This document shows positions 37,366-49,010 of a stretch of 64,000 nt of DNA, piece after piece (the first letter of the stretch is position 1; each line of letters starts with the position of its first letter). A model generated the notes under the pieces. The model was not told the origin of the DNA. It did not search any database and saw only the letters and a list, made by a program, of their open reading frames with translations. The stretch is from Microcebus murinus (Eukaryota; Chordata; Mammalia; Primates; Cheirogaleidae): positions 40,942,001-41,006,000 of the forward strand of contig NC_134106.1 of NCBI RefSeq assembly GCF_040939455.1, read 5' to 3'. A program made the position numbers and the translations under genes.

Positions 37366-38099
37366 TAGAGTCATTAAAGAGACTTCAATATTTTACATTT
37401 AAAAATGATTCATTTCTGTTTGAAAAAAAATTTATATGTATAAATTATTCTTTAGTAACTAAGATTTAATTTAGGTGGAGCTCTTTGGGACTAAGGATGA
37501 GGAATTCTGAAGTCAGGCTATTAAGCGGACTAACAGAAATATTGAAATCCACATGGATGGTGGCAAGAGTTAAAGGAATGTTCTAGGCCACATGTTAAAG
37601 CAAAAGTACAAGGCAAAGGAATAGTTTAGTCAATATAAACTTGGTGTGATTCAAGGGTATTGAGAAAAGTGCTGCCTGTTTCTCCAGGCCTATTAAGATA
37701 AAGGCAGTAGAAGGCAAGTTTTGTAGTTGAGATAATAGATCAGGAAATACTTTCCACAAGATATAAATCCCTTTGCTTATCCTTTTCAAATGGATTTTGC
37801 TCAACTTTATCAGAGAAATAATATGTGGATATTAGCAAAAATGCTAATGCCAACCGAATTGTATTGACTAACTCATTCAAAAAAAAAAAAATACTGACTA
37901 GCCACTATATGCTAGATGTTGCCCTTTTGCCACTAATTTTAAAGTAATAATTTTATCAAATAAACACAAAGGTCAGCTGAAAGATTTACATCAGAGAGCT
38001 GGAAAGAAATCAACTTTTGGAAAGTGATGATGGCATTGTGTTTTCTGCCTGCAGAGTCTATATGTCTTGCTGTGAAGACAGGAGGTAGGAATTGAAATC

Positions 38100-38240
38100 A
38101 GGGAACCAGGCTTTAGTCCTAGCTCTGCTGTTATCATACAGTATAATTGCATGTGAGTCATTTCCTAACTTTAAGCCCCAATTTCTTCATCTACAAAATA
38201 AGGAGTTTTAAAAGTCTTTTTCATCTAATCTATAACACTA
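38100..38240 (+). repeat. MIR SINE
   Basis: 'ccaggctttagtcctagctc', 'cccaatttcttcatctacaa' in MIR order. Confidence 0.7.
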
Positions 38241-38314
38241 AATTTAGTTCCTCTTGTTTCAGGAGAGATATGACCTAATATATGAGATATTGATTTATTG
38301 CTAGAAGTCACTTT

Positions 38315-38460
38315 ACATTTGGTTTCTTAACCTTTCTAGTTTTCAGTGTTATCATTTACAAAATCAAGATATAAATCTCAATCATATCTACCTCACAGGA
38401 ATATTGTAAAACTAAAATAGGATAATAGATTGGAATGTGCTAGTTACAAGAAATATCATT
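38315..38460 (+). repeat. MIR SINE
   Basis: 'ttcttaacctttctagtttt', 'atctacctcacaggaatatt' in MIR order; a second MIR in tandem with the one before it. Confidence 0.6.
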
Positions 38461-38847
38461 ATCACCAACACATTATTGAAATGTATAACTACATTTAGAT
38501 TGTTTTGCTTCATCATTCTTTCCTTGACATCTTTTGTATTAGCTAAGACCCAGATGCATTTTACTGACTTATCACTGAGTGTTTGGGCTTCCCTTTATTA
38601 GCAACCTCCAAAAGAAAGAAAAGTTGTGCTATTTGCCAGTTGCTCCAAGTAATGATTTGTAACATGATAAAACCAGGAAAATCTTATTGAATTATCATGG
38701 ATTTCTGTTAATAACAATTCTCTCCATATCCTCATAACCACAGAACAAAAAATAATTTAGAGCTGAATAGTTTGGCTATTTTTGTTGGCAATACTTCCTA
38801 AATCACTAAATGATTTCTGAAACTATTGTTTCTGATTTTTTAATATA

Positions 38848-39163
38848 CAGTTATGTGCTGTATAATATTTTTATTATTGAGGGACCACATGTAGGATGGT
38901 GGTCTCATAATGTTATAATACCATAATTTATTATACTTTTTCTATGTTTTGATATGTTTAGATACACAAATACCATTGTCTTACAATTGCCTACAGTATT
39001 CAGTAACATGCTGTAGCTTAGGGACAATAGGCTATACCATTTAGCCTAGGTATGTAGTAGTCTATACCATCTAGGTTTAAGTACAGTCTATGTTTGCATA
39101 ATGACAAAATTGCCTAACTGCATTTCTCAGAACCCGTCCCTGTCGTTAAGCAATAAATAACTC

Positions 39164-39165
<2 letters not shown>
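38848..39165. mobile_element. TA-flanked DNA transposon MITE, copy 2 (inverted relative to copy 1)
   Basis: Reverse complement of the element at 638-988: shared blocks include 'attgcctacagtattcagta', 'aggctataccatttagccta' and 'cataatgacaaaattgccta'. The left end CAGTTATGTGC is preceded by TA; the right end runs into a (TG)n tract. Confidence 0.8.

Positions 39166-39208
<43 letters not shown>
39163..39208 (+). repeat. (TG)n microsatellite at the edge of the MITE
   Basis: 'ctctgtgtgtatatg' leads into an uninterrupted GT run. It may have grown from the CTGT end of the transposon. Confidence 0.9.
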
Positions 39209-39210
<2 letters not shown>

Positions 39211-42200
39211 GGGTATCTGTGTGTCTATCAGGGTTTTCAATGTGCAAATTTATTTTTGGTAGTATCTACATATCATCTTGTCTATATAGAAGGTTGTGAA
39301 AATCAATGAAATGATATTTGTGACAGTTCTTTGTAAACCACAAAACACTCCACAAATACTTGTAATCATTAAGTATTAAGTCATGTAGAAAATTGTAACA
39401 ACATGCTTCAGTTTTCACACAAAGTAATTATAGTCCAAGCTTTCTCCACAAATCTAAATTAAGTGTTCCATTTTCAAATCAGAACTTATCAGAAGCAAAG
39501 TGTCCCTTCATGTGAAATATTTGTCTAGTAACATTACCATTAATGTATGATGAGATTTGATGACAATAAAAGCATAGAAAAGAAAAAGTGATATTGTGCA
39601 GAGGAATGGATAATATTTTACATTATGGGAAATAAAACTGGCACAGAGCCAAGGTGTTGAAATTCCAGCTATTTACATTACCTATGAAAAGTTTCATTTT
39701 AATAAAAGTAGATTATTTGGATAAGTATTGAAAGGTAATAAAGTCAGTTGACATTTTGTACCTAATTCTCACTAACAAGAGACAAGGAAGTGCTGGTGTA
39801 GTGATAGAAAGGATAGAAAATCTTGTGACATTTATAATGGAAAAGGAAGGGAACTTCAGGATAGATCATATATGTTGTTGACTTTTGGAGCAAAACTTTT
39901 TAAAAACACAGAGAAAATATGTGATCCAGTAGCCAGGTGCTCTGGTGGTAAATATGACTAAAGACAATGAGAAGCTCTAAAAATTGAAGAGAATTTCTAA
40001 AAAATATAAATTTATAAATAAGAGTTAAGAGGAAATAAATGAGAATATGTCAAAGGCCACTGTTGTTTCTGGGTTCAGAGCTACCTACGAGTCATGGCTG
40101 CCCTGTCTTTGCTTTCTGTAGGAAGGAATGAGGGGTAGGGGAATAAGGAAAGAGGTAAGAGAATGTGGCTTCTAGTAAAGCAATGGAGGCATCTTTGTAA
40201 CATGACTCAAGGTCAATAAGAAGATAGGAACTCTTTTGCATAACTTGGTGCAAAGTTAAGCGAATAGTCCAGGTACCTTGTAAGGGTTGCTGACAGGAGA
40301 ATGACAATTGCAGTGTGATGTCTGATTTATTTTTCGTACATTAGGGACAAAGAAAGGCAGAAAGAAAAAGAGAAAAATAAAATTGTATCCAGAGCACAAG
40401 ATGTCTGCACTCTCTTTCTGCATATTCATAATTGAAAAGTTCTGCAGAAGCCAGAATGGCTATGCTTTAAAACCCAAAGCAGGGATCATGGAGATTTCCA
40501 AGTCATAGGAGAAGCAAAGAAAATGAGATTAAATAGTTGGTTGAAGGAGAAACAGAAAAGGGTATAAGGAGGTAAGGAGGCATTTGTGTGGCATACTCTC
40601 CACCATCCAAAGGAAATCTGCACAGGCCCAGTGTCTGTAGGTGAGACCCTGCACTATATCTAGTGCATTCGGGCAAGCTAGTGATTCCAAAGGCACAACT
40701 TCTTCCACCCCATTTCCTGACTCTAAAAAATCCAAATTTATTGCCAGGAACATGGAGCAAAGAAATATTTACACCTTATAGAGGGTCATCTCTAAAGTTT
40801 TTCCACAGATAGGGAAGGACGGATTCCACCCCATTCCCTCCCAGCCAATGGGAGGCATCTGAGACAACTTCACAGTGAACATTGTCATTTATGAAGAACA
40901 CATGCAAAATTAAAACAGGTGAACTTAATTTCCATGATCACCTTCTCCCCACCCACAGAGGAGAGCCACAATATGCTCATTGGTCCTGGGTTATGTTTGG
41001 GGAGAATACCACCTGGGATTTTGACTTCAGCTGCTATATGTGACAGATACTGGGATAAATTATCCCACTAAAACTGAGAAAAGGATACAGTTCCTAGATT
41101 ACTTCACTTATGGTAGAAAATATTTGCAAGATGGCCAAAAACTGGCCCTAGTAGTCCTAAGAAAACCATCATAGAATTATAAGGAGACTGAAACATCTCT
41201 AAGAATGGAACCACAGAACTTTGAAGAATGTCGTTTACTTCAGAATCAATTTTATTAGGCACAGAACTAAATGCATTCAATGTGAGTAAAAGTGCTAAGT
41301 CACAAATGCATAAGAAACTGTAGCAGATGCTGCAGGTGACCCAGCCATATACCCTAGCAGTCACTATACCGCATTACAATCACCCGGTGCCTTCTAGCTG
41401 AAAACACTTGCATCTCTGTGCTTGAGGGCTTTCCCTGGCTTACTCAGCCAGGTTACAATACCACACCAAGTACTGTGGAGTGAATTATCACTCCTTCCTC
41501 CTTGGCTTCTTTAATTTCCCTAACTCATTTCCCTACTCCCCTTCTGGTGCTCCTTAGAATCACCTCTCTGAAGAACATTCTGTTATTGAGAAAGCTTATT
41601 GGGTGTTAGAAGTAAAAGTCAATTATCATGGCTCTCTGAGAATGATACAAAATTATAGAGCACGTATTGGAGATTCTGAGATGATCTTAAACAGCCAGAT
41701 ATCACACACATGTATAAAGCTCTTAAAATCAGCTCTAAGGAATAGGGTGCCAGGGCAGTTGACATTCAAGGTAGGCAAAATGTAAATGATTTCCAGATTC
41801 CTTCTTCCAAAGTTTGTTCATGTCAAGGCCAATTGCATTATAGACAACTTGAATGTGAGCATGAACACTATACTGGTTATTTTGATACTCTTAGGAAGCA
41901 AGATAAGACACTGGAAGAATGAAGGAAGTAAGTGTTACCCTGATTTCAAAAGTAATATTCCAAGGATATTTTTAATTCTACACTGACGAGACTCAAGCCA
42001 AAATTAGAATTGTTTTAAAAAATAGATGCTTTATAGTCACTTTTTAAAAGAAGTGGTAAAAATTCACAAACAGCATTACAAATTAAGCTAATTCTCTTCT
42101 CAGTAGATTCAGTGATGGTTTAGGAAGAAATTCTCTATCCTGATTGCAAGATAACTGAGTTTCTTATGATCTTCTGGTGGACAAGGATAGACTTGAGTGA

Positions 42201-42244
42201 TACTCATTCAAAGATTATTGGCAAGTTGATACCTATTATGTCTA

Positions 42245-42446
42245 TAGGCATTGGCACTATTGATATTTTGGACGGGATCATTGTTGGGTGGGAGCTGTCC
42301 TATGCACTATGAATTGTTTAGCAGCATCCCTGATCTCTACCAATAGCTCTCTCCACCCCAAACATGAAAACAAAAACTCTGTCCAGACACTACCAAATGT
42401 CCCCTGGGGAGCAAAAGTACTCCTAGTTGAAAAACATTGTTTAGAG
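42245..42446. mobile_element. hAT-like MITE
   Basis: 'ggcactattgatattttgga' at the left, 'gtttagcagcatccctgatc' in the middle, and 'aaatgtcccctggggagc' then 'agttgaaaaacattg' at the right match a common hAT-type MITE. Confidence 0.7.
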
Positions 42447-43389
42447 AGAAGTCTCTTGAGGCATCCCTCAGATATCTTTCCTAATAAATGAATTTACATC
42501 TAAATGCAGGTAAAAAATTGCCAATGGTGAATATTAGGGCCTCATGTGAGAGAAACAAGATATAAATATGTCTCACCTTTTCAAGTCTTCAAGTTTTATA
42601 CAATAAAATTTCTCATAGTTAAATGTGAAATTCTACATTTAAATTCAGATTAACAAGTTCCATGGGTACAAAGGAGACTTATCTTAGAAAAAATCTGATA
42701 ATTTTAGTTGATCATAAATCCAATGTATTACAATTCGAATAAGTACTATATGCTTTTAAAAACAATGAAACTTAAGTGTTATTATCAGAAAAAGTTCAAG
42801 TCAGGGAAGGTGAAAGATCCACCGTATTTTGGCTGATCACCAATTGCTATGATTGTTCTGTATCACATATTGTGAAGAACATAGGTTTAAGAGAAGGTTG
42901 TTAAGATTATTTCGATCCATATGATTTGAGTGAAGGCCAAGAGAAACCAGAATATTAAGACTGGCAAAGAGAAAATCGAGGCAGGGTTTGTGGAGGGTGA
43001 TGGTATTGGAAAGGCTGTTATGTGGAAAAGAGAATGCATTCTCTTTTGCACAAAGAGAATGAGAACCAACAAGTAGAAGTTATAGAGAACTAGATATAAG
43101 GAACCACAATTATCTCACAATGAAATAGACTCCCTTGCAAAAGAATTACCCTTCCTTTAGCCATGGTTGAACAATGCTTTGAGAAGTTGAAAGAGTATCA
43201 TCTATACTGGGAGAAATATTAACATGAATCACTAAAGTATTCTTAATCTACAGTTTTATGGTAATTCTATTCTTAGTTGATGTCTAGCAGACTTTTTATT
43301 TTACTCTATTTAAGGTAATCTTTATTTTAATTTTCTTTTAATGAAATATGAACTCTATGCAAAACATTTGAGAGCATTACAGTTTTTAA

Positions 43390-43535
43390 TCCTCATATTT
43401 CTATGGGTTGTCTCATCTTGCTTTTAACGCTAAATAAACTTAGTATGATTGAGTGATTGCCCAAAGCCCCACAGCTAGTATTTTTCAAACCTAGGATTCA
43501 ACCCATCTTGCTCTAAATTTTGTGGTTGTGACAGG
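43390..43535 (-). repeat. MIR SINE fragment
   Basis: 'ttgcccaaagccccacagct' and 'acctaggattcaacccatct' are reverse MIR blocks. Confidence 0.65.
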
Positions 43536-44493
43536 TCATTACTGAGATTATCTTATTTAAATTTCAAAGCACATAGTTCCAAACAGTAAATATCTGAACT
43601 ACCACAGACCAGAAGCAGTCAACACTTGTTTCGTTTGCTATTTTTACTGAATTGATATTGTAGCTACATATTCTATTCTTTTTCAACGAGATATTTTGTA
43701 CTCTTAAGCAAGGTTTCTCGGTGGCATTTTATAAACTGCTATCATTTCTTTTGTAGGGATGGAATTTAGGTGAGGCACATACGATGCCACCACTTTAATA
43801 GCCGTATTCCTCACCCCAAATTGCTATCTTGTCTGGATAAATAGCATTCAGTGACAAGAGTACTTGTGTAAACACAAGGTGTACTTATCATAGTTGATCT
43901 AGAAACACTCAACCTCCTTGACATAAGAATTACCAAGAAGTGATCTAAGGTGCCTTATTTGTATAAATCTCCTGATGAGTTATTTTCTCTTTTTTATTTA
44001 AATTTAAAGATAACTATGTATTTTGTGGTCAATTAGGTTTTTTTTTTCTAGTTTGTCTGCTATTCTCAAATATCAGTGACTTCCACATGCTTAAAGATGG
44101 ATGCTTTTGTTGGCTAAAACCTTGCTGCATAATGGATATGTACAGCTTATCTTCAAGGTGTTAAATCAAGTGTTCCAATCCTTGGAGAAGTTTGCCTTTA
44201 AATGAATACTAAATTTATCAGAAGAGTGGAAATATGTGGGATGAACAAAGTGATTTACATATATTGGTACTCAAAAAATATCTGAAGATTAAACTTATAG
44301 AAATGAAATAAGATTAATGTTCATAAATATTACATATCTGGACATCTAAGTATAGGGAAGGAAACTTCACATTATAATGGTACCACTAAAGTTAGTTCAT
44401 CCCATCTCTTTGATACTTTCTTAATACTCACTGAACTACTCATCTTCAGTATCAATTAGAACAAATTTTGGTTACATCCACTGTCTATTTCAG

Positions 44494-44594
44494 TGGTTCT
44501 CAATCTTTTGGGGAATTTTGGAGTTATTTGAAGATTTGATGAAGTTAATGAAACACATTTCCTAAGAAAATTCTAATCTACAAATGCCTGCCAA

Positions 44595-44597
<3 letters not shown>
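44494..44597. mobile_element. hAT-like MITE remnant
   Basis: Begins CAGTGGTTCTCAA, a typical hAT (Charlie) terminal repeat. The other end is obscured by the following microsatellite. Confidence 0.5.

Positions 44598-44641
<44 letters not shown>
44597..44641 (+). repeat. (TG)n microsatellite
   Basis: About 22 uninterrupted TG units. Confidence 0.95.
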
Positions 44642-44643
<2 letters not shown>

Positions 44644-45194
44644 TAGTAAGCTCTGATGCCTAGTAATTGGGAACCAGGGGTCTATGTCCCCAAGAGATAA
44701 AGAATCTAAGAATCCTTCATCTGTTTACTAAATTTTATACAGCCGCCACCTTTGAATGGCCTAATTTTTAAGGTAGGATAAGTTATATAGCCTTTAATGT
44801 AGACATTAAGGGAATGTAGATAGTTTCTCCTCTTGTGTTTAAAAAATCATGAGATAATATTAAGAAGGAAATAATACATGTATCTAAACGATACAGGTAC
44901 AAAACAGATTAAACATTCATGTTCAGACCACTTACTATTATTTTCAAAGGCTGGGGTTTTAAAACAGTTACCAACTATTGGACTTAAACTTACTGATGGC
45001 TCATCTGATTTCCAAAAATCTACTTTGATTTACAAAAACAATTAATATATAGTATGGAAACAAATTAGTATATTCCTTTATCACTTGTTTTTTGCTTTTG
45101 TTTTTCAAATAATACAACCTGAGCAAACATTTTTGACATGTTTTGTCAGAGCCATTATTATGGAAAATAACAGTATGACTAGTAGCCACATTTT

Positions 45195-45350
45195 ATTTGT
45201 ATTCAGTTGTGCTAGGTACATTAGTTCCTATCCCCCTGAGAGGTTGGCATTATTACTTTTAATTTATAGATGAGAGAAATAAGAGTCAAAGAAATTAGGT
45301 AAATTGTAACTAGTGATAGTGTTGGCATTTAAACACAGATTTATTTCAAT
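45195..45350 (-). repeat. MIR SINE
   Basis: 'tgctaggtacattagttcct', 'ttatagatgagagaaataag' in reverse MIR order. It lies about 300 bp downstream of the inferred NRXN1 poly(A) site. Confidence 0.65.
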
Positions 45351-45658
45351 TTCATTGTTTTTTTTTTACAGAAAAAAACATTTATGAAATCAATATTTCA
45401 TGTTTTCAGGTAGTTTTGTATGAGTTGGTTTCGGGTATCTTGTGAACAAAGGTATAATTAGTGGCTGCATCTTTAAATATATAAATTTAGAGCTGCTTAA
45501 TGAATAATATCCAGAAAAAGAGTCAACATTTTTCCTCTGGTTGTGTAAGAATGGGTCTTCCCTTTAAATGCAGTCTTCCTTACTATGTCACCGCATCACA
45601 AAATTGTGCCGCATGTAATTTTTAAAATCAATAAATCCACAGTTGTATTAAGAAATAT

Positions 45659-45664
45659 TTTATT
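45659..45664 (-). terminator. NRXN1: Probable distal polyadenylation signal AATAAA of NRXN1
   Basis: The plus strand reads tttatt, which is AATAAA on the gene strand. It lies about 3.0 kb after the stop codon, at the left limit of the repeat-free 3' UTR. Cleavage is expected 10-30 nt further left, near 45640. Confidence 0.6.
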
Positions 45665-46851
45665 AACAAAACAGTAAATTCCACTTGCTTAGCATTTCCA
45701 TTAATGGATAAATTGGCCTTGCAACAGAAAAACAGAAACAAAAAACAAAGAAAACCCCTTAGATACCCAATCACACAAAGCACTAGAAGGGTAAGGTCCT
45801 GTGGCCTTTCTTTGATGTCTTAGGGATCGACCACCTCACACATTATTGTAGTATTTGTCTTTTTTTAAAAAAGGCAACACAGTACATGGATAAAAAAAAG
45901 AAGCATACTCAATCAGAAAAGTTACAGTCTAGAGATGTAATCAAATTTATGCCAGGTAGTGTGAAATCCTCTATTAATTGCAAACTACGTGTGGAACCCT
46001 GATACATTTGGTATGAAGATACTTGGGATTTTATTCAAGTCATTTTCTCTCAACTCATGTTTTCTTTCTCTATTCAGAAAAAAAAATGCTAGATTTTGTG
46101 TAGGCCAATGACAGTAGAAATATTTTTACTGGTAATATTAGATTATATCCTTAAATGTAATTTTAAAATGTATTCTGGGAAGAAGCATTGAATTCAATCC
46201 CAAACACCATGTTTCATAGATATACTGCTTAAAAATACCATTATTCAATTTATTTTCTATCATATTTTATAATCTTTCTAGATGGAAACTCATTCAGCTT
46301 TAATAGGTCAAATGGAAAAGCAACCGATTTTTTAAACTCAATATGTAAATTAGTGGTTTTATATTTCCCTTCTGATTTCACTGGCTTTCCCTGAGTAAGA
46401 CTGAATGAGAAGGGGTGGGGGGAAAGACTTGTGAATTCTTTAACCTGGCAAATCAAAACAAGATAAAAACCTAAAACAGAAGTAATGGATATTAAATTTT
46501 AGTTTTATACCTTCTACTTTCTGGATCATGAAAAGCTTTTAAGATTTTCATACACAATAATTACTTGGCAACCATAGATAGTGGTGATTTGCTATGAATT
46601 GTATATACTTCTTAAGTGCTGTATGTCTGAAATCCAGGCCACTTCTTGGCTTTTTTCATCAACTAAAGTATCACAAGAGATGTTTTGCATTTTTGTCTTT
46701 GCTGGTTAAAGCTAATTGTAAAGTTATTCTTCTCTTCTATGAAATTTAATATCTTATTTTTGGAAGATGTTCAAGTAATGCGCTCAATTTTCACTGAAGC
46801 ATCACCTTGCAAACAATACATTTCTTTTGCATTACCTTCTCGTACTAATAA

Positions 46852-46857
46852 TTTATT
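46852..46857 (-). terminator. NRXN1: Possible internal (proximal) polyadenylation signal AATAAA
   Basis: A canonical AATAAA on the gene strand, about 1.8 kb after the stop codon. Such hexamers are common by chance in AT-rich UTRs, so use is uncertain. If used it would give a shorter 3' UTR isoform. Confidence 0.3.
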
Positions 46858-47636
46858 GCTGTGATCATTGAAACAATATTCAAAAACAAGTGTATAATCT
46901 AGTTTTCTACTACTTAATGTGTTAAACTAAAACTATTTTTTAATGATATATATGTAAAACCAGAAAAGTTAAAACATAGTCAATAATCAACAGAGAATGA
47001 TTTTTTTTAAGTGGGTAGTAATACAGAATAAGAAATTATTGAAAATACTTTCCTAGCTGAGAAAGTGTTTACTTTCCAAAAATGTTTATCATGCACATCA
47101 GATTCAGAGAATATATATATTGTTTTATTAGAAACAAAGTTTTCAATTGCAGCAGCCAGAGTTAAGGTAGATTAACCAATTTTGCTTCCATAACCTGCCC
47201 ACATAATGGTTCATATTCATGCAGCAGTATACCAGTGATATTCTATTTGATTAGAAAAGGTTCTATTTCTTTAGGGACTAAAATCTTCTTGAGGTTTCCT
47301 GGGAGTAAGATCTCGATGAAGCAAATCACCCCATTTGTCATCAATACCTTGGCACAACTATCTTCCTTCCTGCTTTTCAATTTGTCAGTAAATATTTGCT
47401 ACTATATGCACGTTTGGGTATTCCATCATCTCTGATGGATTTCTGTGTGTATATGTGTGTGTGTGAAAAAGAGAGAGATTGTGAATGTATGTTGGAATGT
47501 GAGTATCTGGGGGAGAAAAGATTATAAGATATATATGTATATATTTTACTTTCTAATTCACACCTTTCATACAAATATTAAAACTTAATTGCAACAGAAT
47601 GAAGGCTGTACATGTAAGAAAAAAGCTGAGTCTTTT

Positions 47637-47644
47637 TATATACA
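47637..47644 (-). promoter_or_regulatory. NRXN1: Candidate Pumilio-binding element in the 3' UTR
   Basis: On the gene strand the octamer is TGTATATA, an exact match to the Pumilio consensus TGTANATA. Pumilio proteins repress neuronal mRNAs through such sites. The match is seen directly; function is inferred, and one hit is not significant in AT-rich DNA. Confidence 0.3.
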
Positions 47645-48676
47645 TTCATACATATCTTCCTTAGAATAAACACTACACTGTAATTTTTTTTAAAAAATAA
47701 AAGTAAGTAATTGTGGCAATTTATAATGGTGGCAAAAAAAGAAAAAAACAACTGAAATGTTGCTCTGATGTCATAAAACTCCCTATACTTAGCAACACTT
47801 ATAACATTGAATTTACCAAAAATGGCTGAAGAGCAGAGATATATTTTGCATTTTCTATACAACAGGCTATAAAACGTCACTTATCACAGTCCAGAAAGCA
47901 CACAGAGATGGATTTTATATAAACATATGTAATAACATAGTAAGCGTGCATGAAAATTTCCCAATGATTGCATCTATGCCCTCTTGTTTTTGTTTTGAAA
48001 TTTTAGTGTGAAAATGTGCCTTATATTTCACATTTTTGAAAATAAGGCCTCCATACTTTTCTTTTCCTCTTTCACAACCAGAAAGGGGCTTTTTGAATGT
48101 GTTCCTACACAAGTCTTCAAAAAAGCCAGCACTTTGTTTCAAATGCAAGTTCCAACTATTTCTCCAGTTGCACCAGGTGGCAAACACTTGAAGGCTTGCA
48201 GGTTGAGTCACCCAAAATGACAGTCTTCTCTGGCAATCGGACTGACTGACTTCTCAGGAAAGCGCTAGCACTTTGGCTAAATCCAGGATCATAGGTAGCT
48301 TCTTTTTTTTGTGTTATGTTTTGTGTTGTTCTTTTGTGTTGTGCCTTGATGTCGTAATACTCCTTTGCTTTATGAATGCGTGCGGTCATCACTGTCTTTT
48401 AGAAATGTTCCAGCAACATAAAGACAGGCAGAGTAAATGAAAACACTGTGGATGTTCGGGAATTTATTGGCCCCTGTTATTTTATTTTTTTTTTCTTTTT
48501 TGAGAAACAAGAGCATGAGATACTTGTTTTTATTTTTTAAAAAGTCTTTCCTTCCTGATTGCATTCCCTGTCTTCTTTTGTATGTGCTTCATAAAAAGGA
48601 AAGTAAATAAGTTTATATTATGTCTCAGATAAAATGAAGACTATTTCTATACAAGTGTCCATTTAAGATCTTAGGA

Positions 48677-48984
48677 TCAGACATAATACTCTTTATCCTT
48701 GTTTTTCTTATTTTTGTTAGCGCTTTTCACACTGCTGGGTTGTTTCTCCTTTACAACTGCCCCATTGGACTGTGCTGAGTTACTGATGTAGTTTCGACTC
48801 TCGTCCACATGGTATGAGCCTTCATCCCGGTTTCTGTACTTGTACATGGCATAGAGGAGGATGAGGATGCACAGGGCGGCAGCGGCTACTATCCCAACGA
48901 CCATGCCAGTGGTGCTGCTGGACTCCCGTATCACTTCTGCTGAGCCTGGGTACGGCTCTCTCCCACCTGCTCGGGTTGGGTTGG
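48677..48984 (-). CDS. NRXN1: Neurexin-1 terminal coding exon (transmembrane segment and cytoplasmic tail)
   Basis: This is the last coding exon of a presynaptic neurexin, shared by alpha, beta and gamma forms. It encodes 102 residues (first codon split, phase 1) and ends in TGA at 48677-48679. Residues 1-26 are the Ser/Thr-rich stalk; 27-47 are the single membrane helix ([20 protein letters not shown]); KYRNR at 49-53 is the basic stop-transfer and protein 4.1-binding region; residues 54-98 are the polar, Lys/Asn-rich tail; and EYYV at 99-102 is the C-terminal PDZ ligand known to bind CASK and Mint proteins. The stalk, the YHVDESRNY stretch and the KNKDKEYYV end fit NRXN1 rather than NRXN3. 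The reading frame is intact. From memory, human has Ala where this copy has Val (residue 86) and Ser where it has Ala (residue 89). The open frame continues nine codons upstream to 49012, but that part is intronic polypyrimidine sequence. All earlier exons lie beyond the right edge. Confidence 0.96.
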
Positions 48985-49010
48985 CTATAGGAAAGAGGAT
49001 GAGAAAAAAC
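48985..49010 (-). other. NRXN1: 3' splice acceptor and polypyrimidine tract of the NRXN1 last intron
   Basis: Read on the minus strand, a T/C-rich run (about 49010 down to 48988) leads into TATAG, with the acceptor AG at 48986-48985. The exon then opens with CC, which completes an Ala codon begun in the previous exon. This sets the exon boundary and rules out the ATG at 49012 as a translation start. Confidence 0.9.

Larger units (their letters stand above)
1..45639. other. Intergenic region downstream of NRXN1; no protein-coding gene seen
   Basis: No open frame here looks like a conserved protein apart from transposon relics (L1 ORF2 and Tigger transposase). The longest frames sit in L1, in a microsatellite or in repeats. 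The individual repeats are listed separately. Stretches over 300 bases where I recognise nothing are: 286-635, 991-1480, 1605-2700, 3070-3850, 5700-7190, 10270-11430, 11935-12880, 13240-13848, 14040-15690, 25375-27045, 27590-28680, 29795-30948, 34560-35030, 37368-38095, 39210-42240, 42447-43390, 43535-44490 and 44642-45195. Confidence 0.7.
45640..48676 (-). other. NRXN1: NRXN1 3' untranslated region
   Basis: About 3.0 kb of continuous sequence without a recognisable transposon lies between the TGA and the first well-placed AATAAA. It is AT-rich and contrasts with the repeat-laden flanks. A 3' UTR of roughly 3 kb agrees with what I recall for mammalian NRXN1. Within it are a short CA/CACA run (about 47444-47464), a Pumilio-type octamer, an internal AATAAA and an unusual triplicated ACACAAA-type stretch at 48308-48350. 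The many short open frames here look like chance. The exact cleavage site is inferred. Confidence 0.75.

Noticed and set aside
41104..41364. 86-codon open frame on the minus strand with hydrophobic stretches
   Set aside because: No recognised family, no neighbouring splice sites or promoter, and its length is expected by chance in AT-rich DNA.
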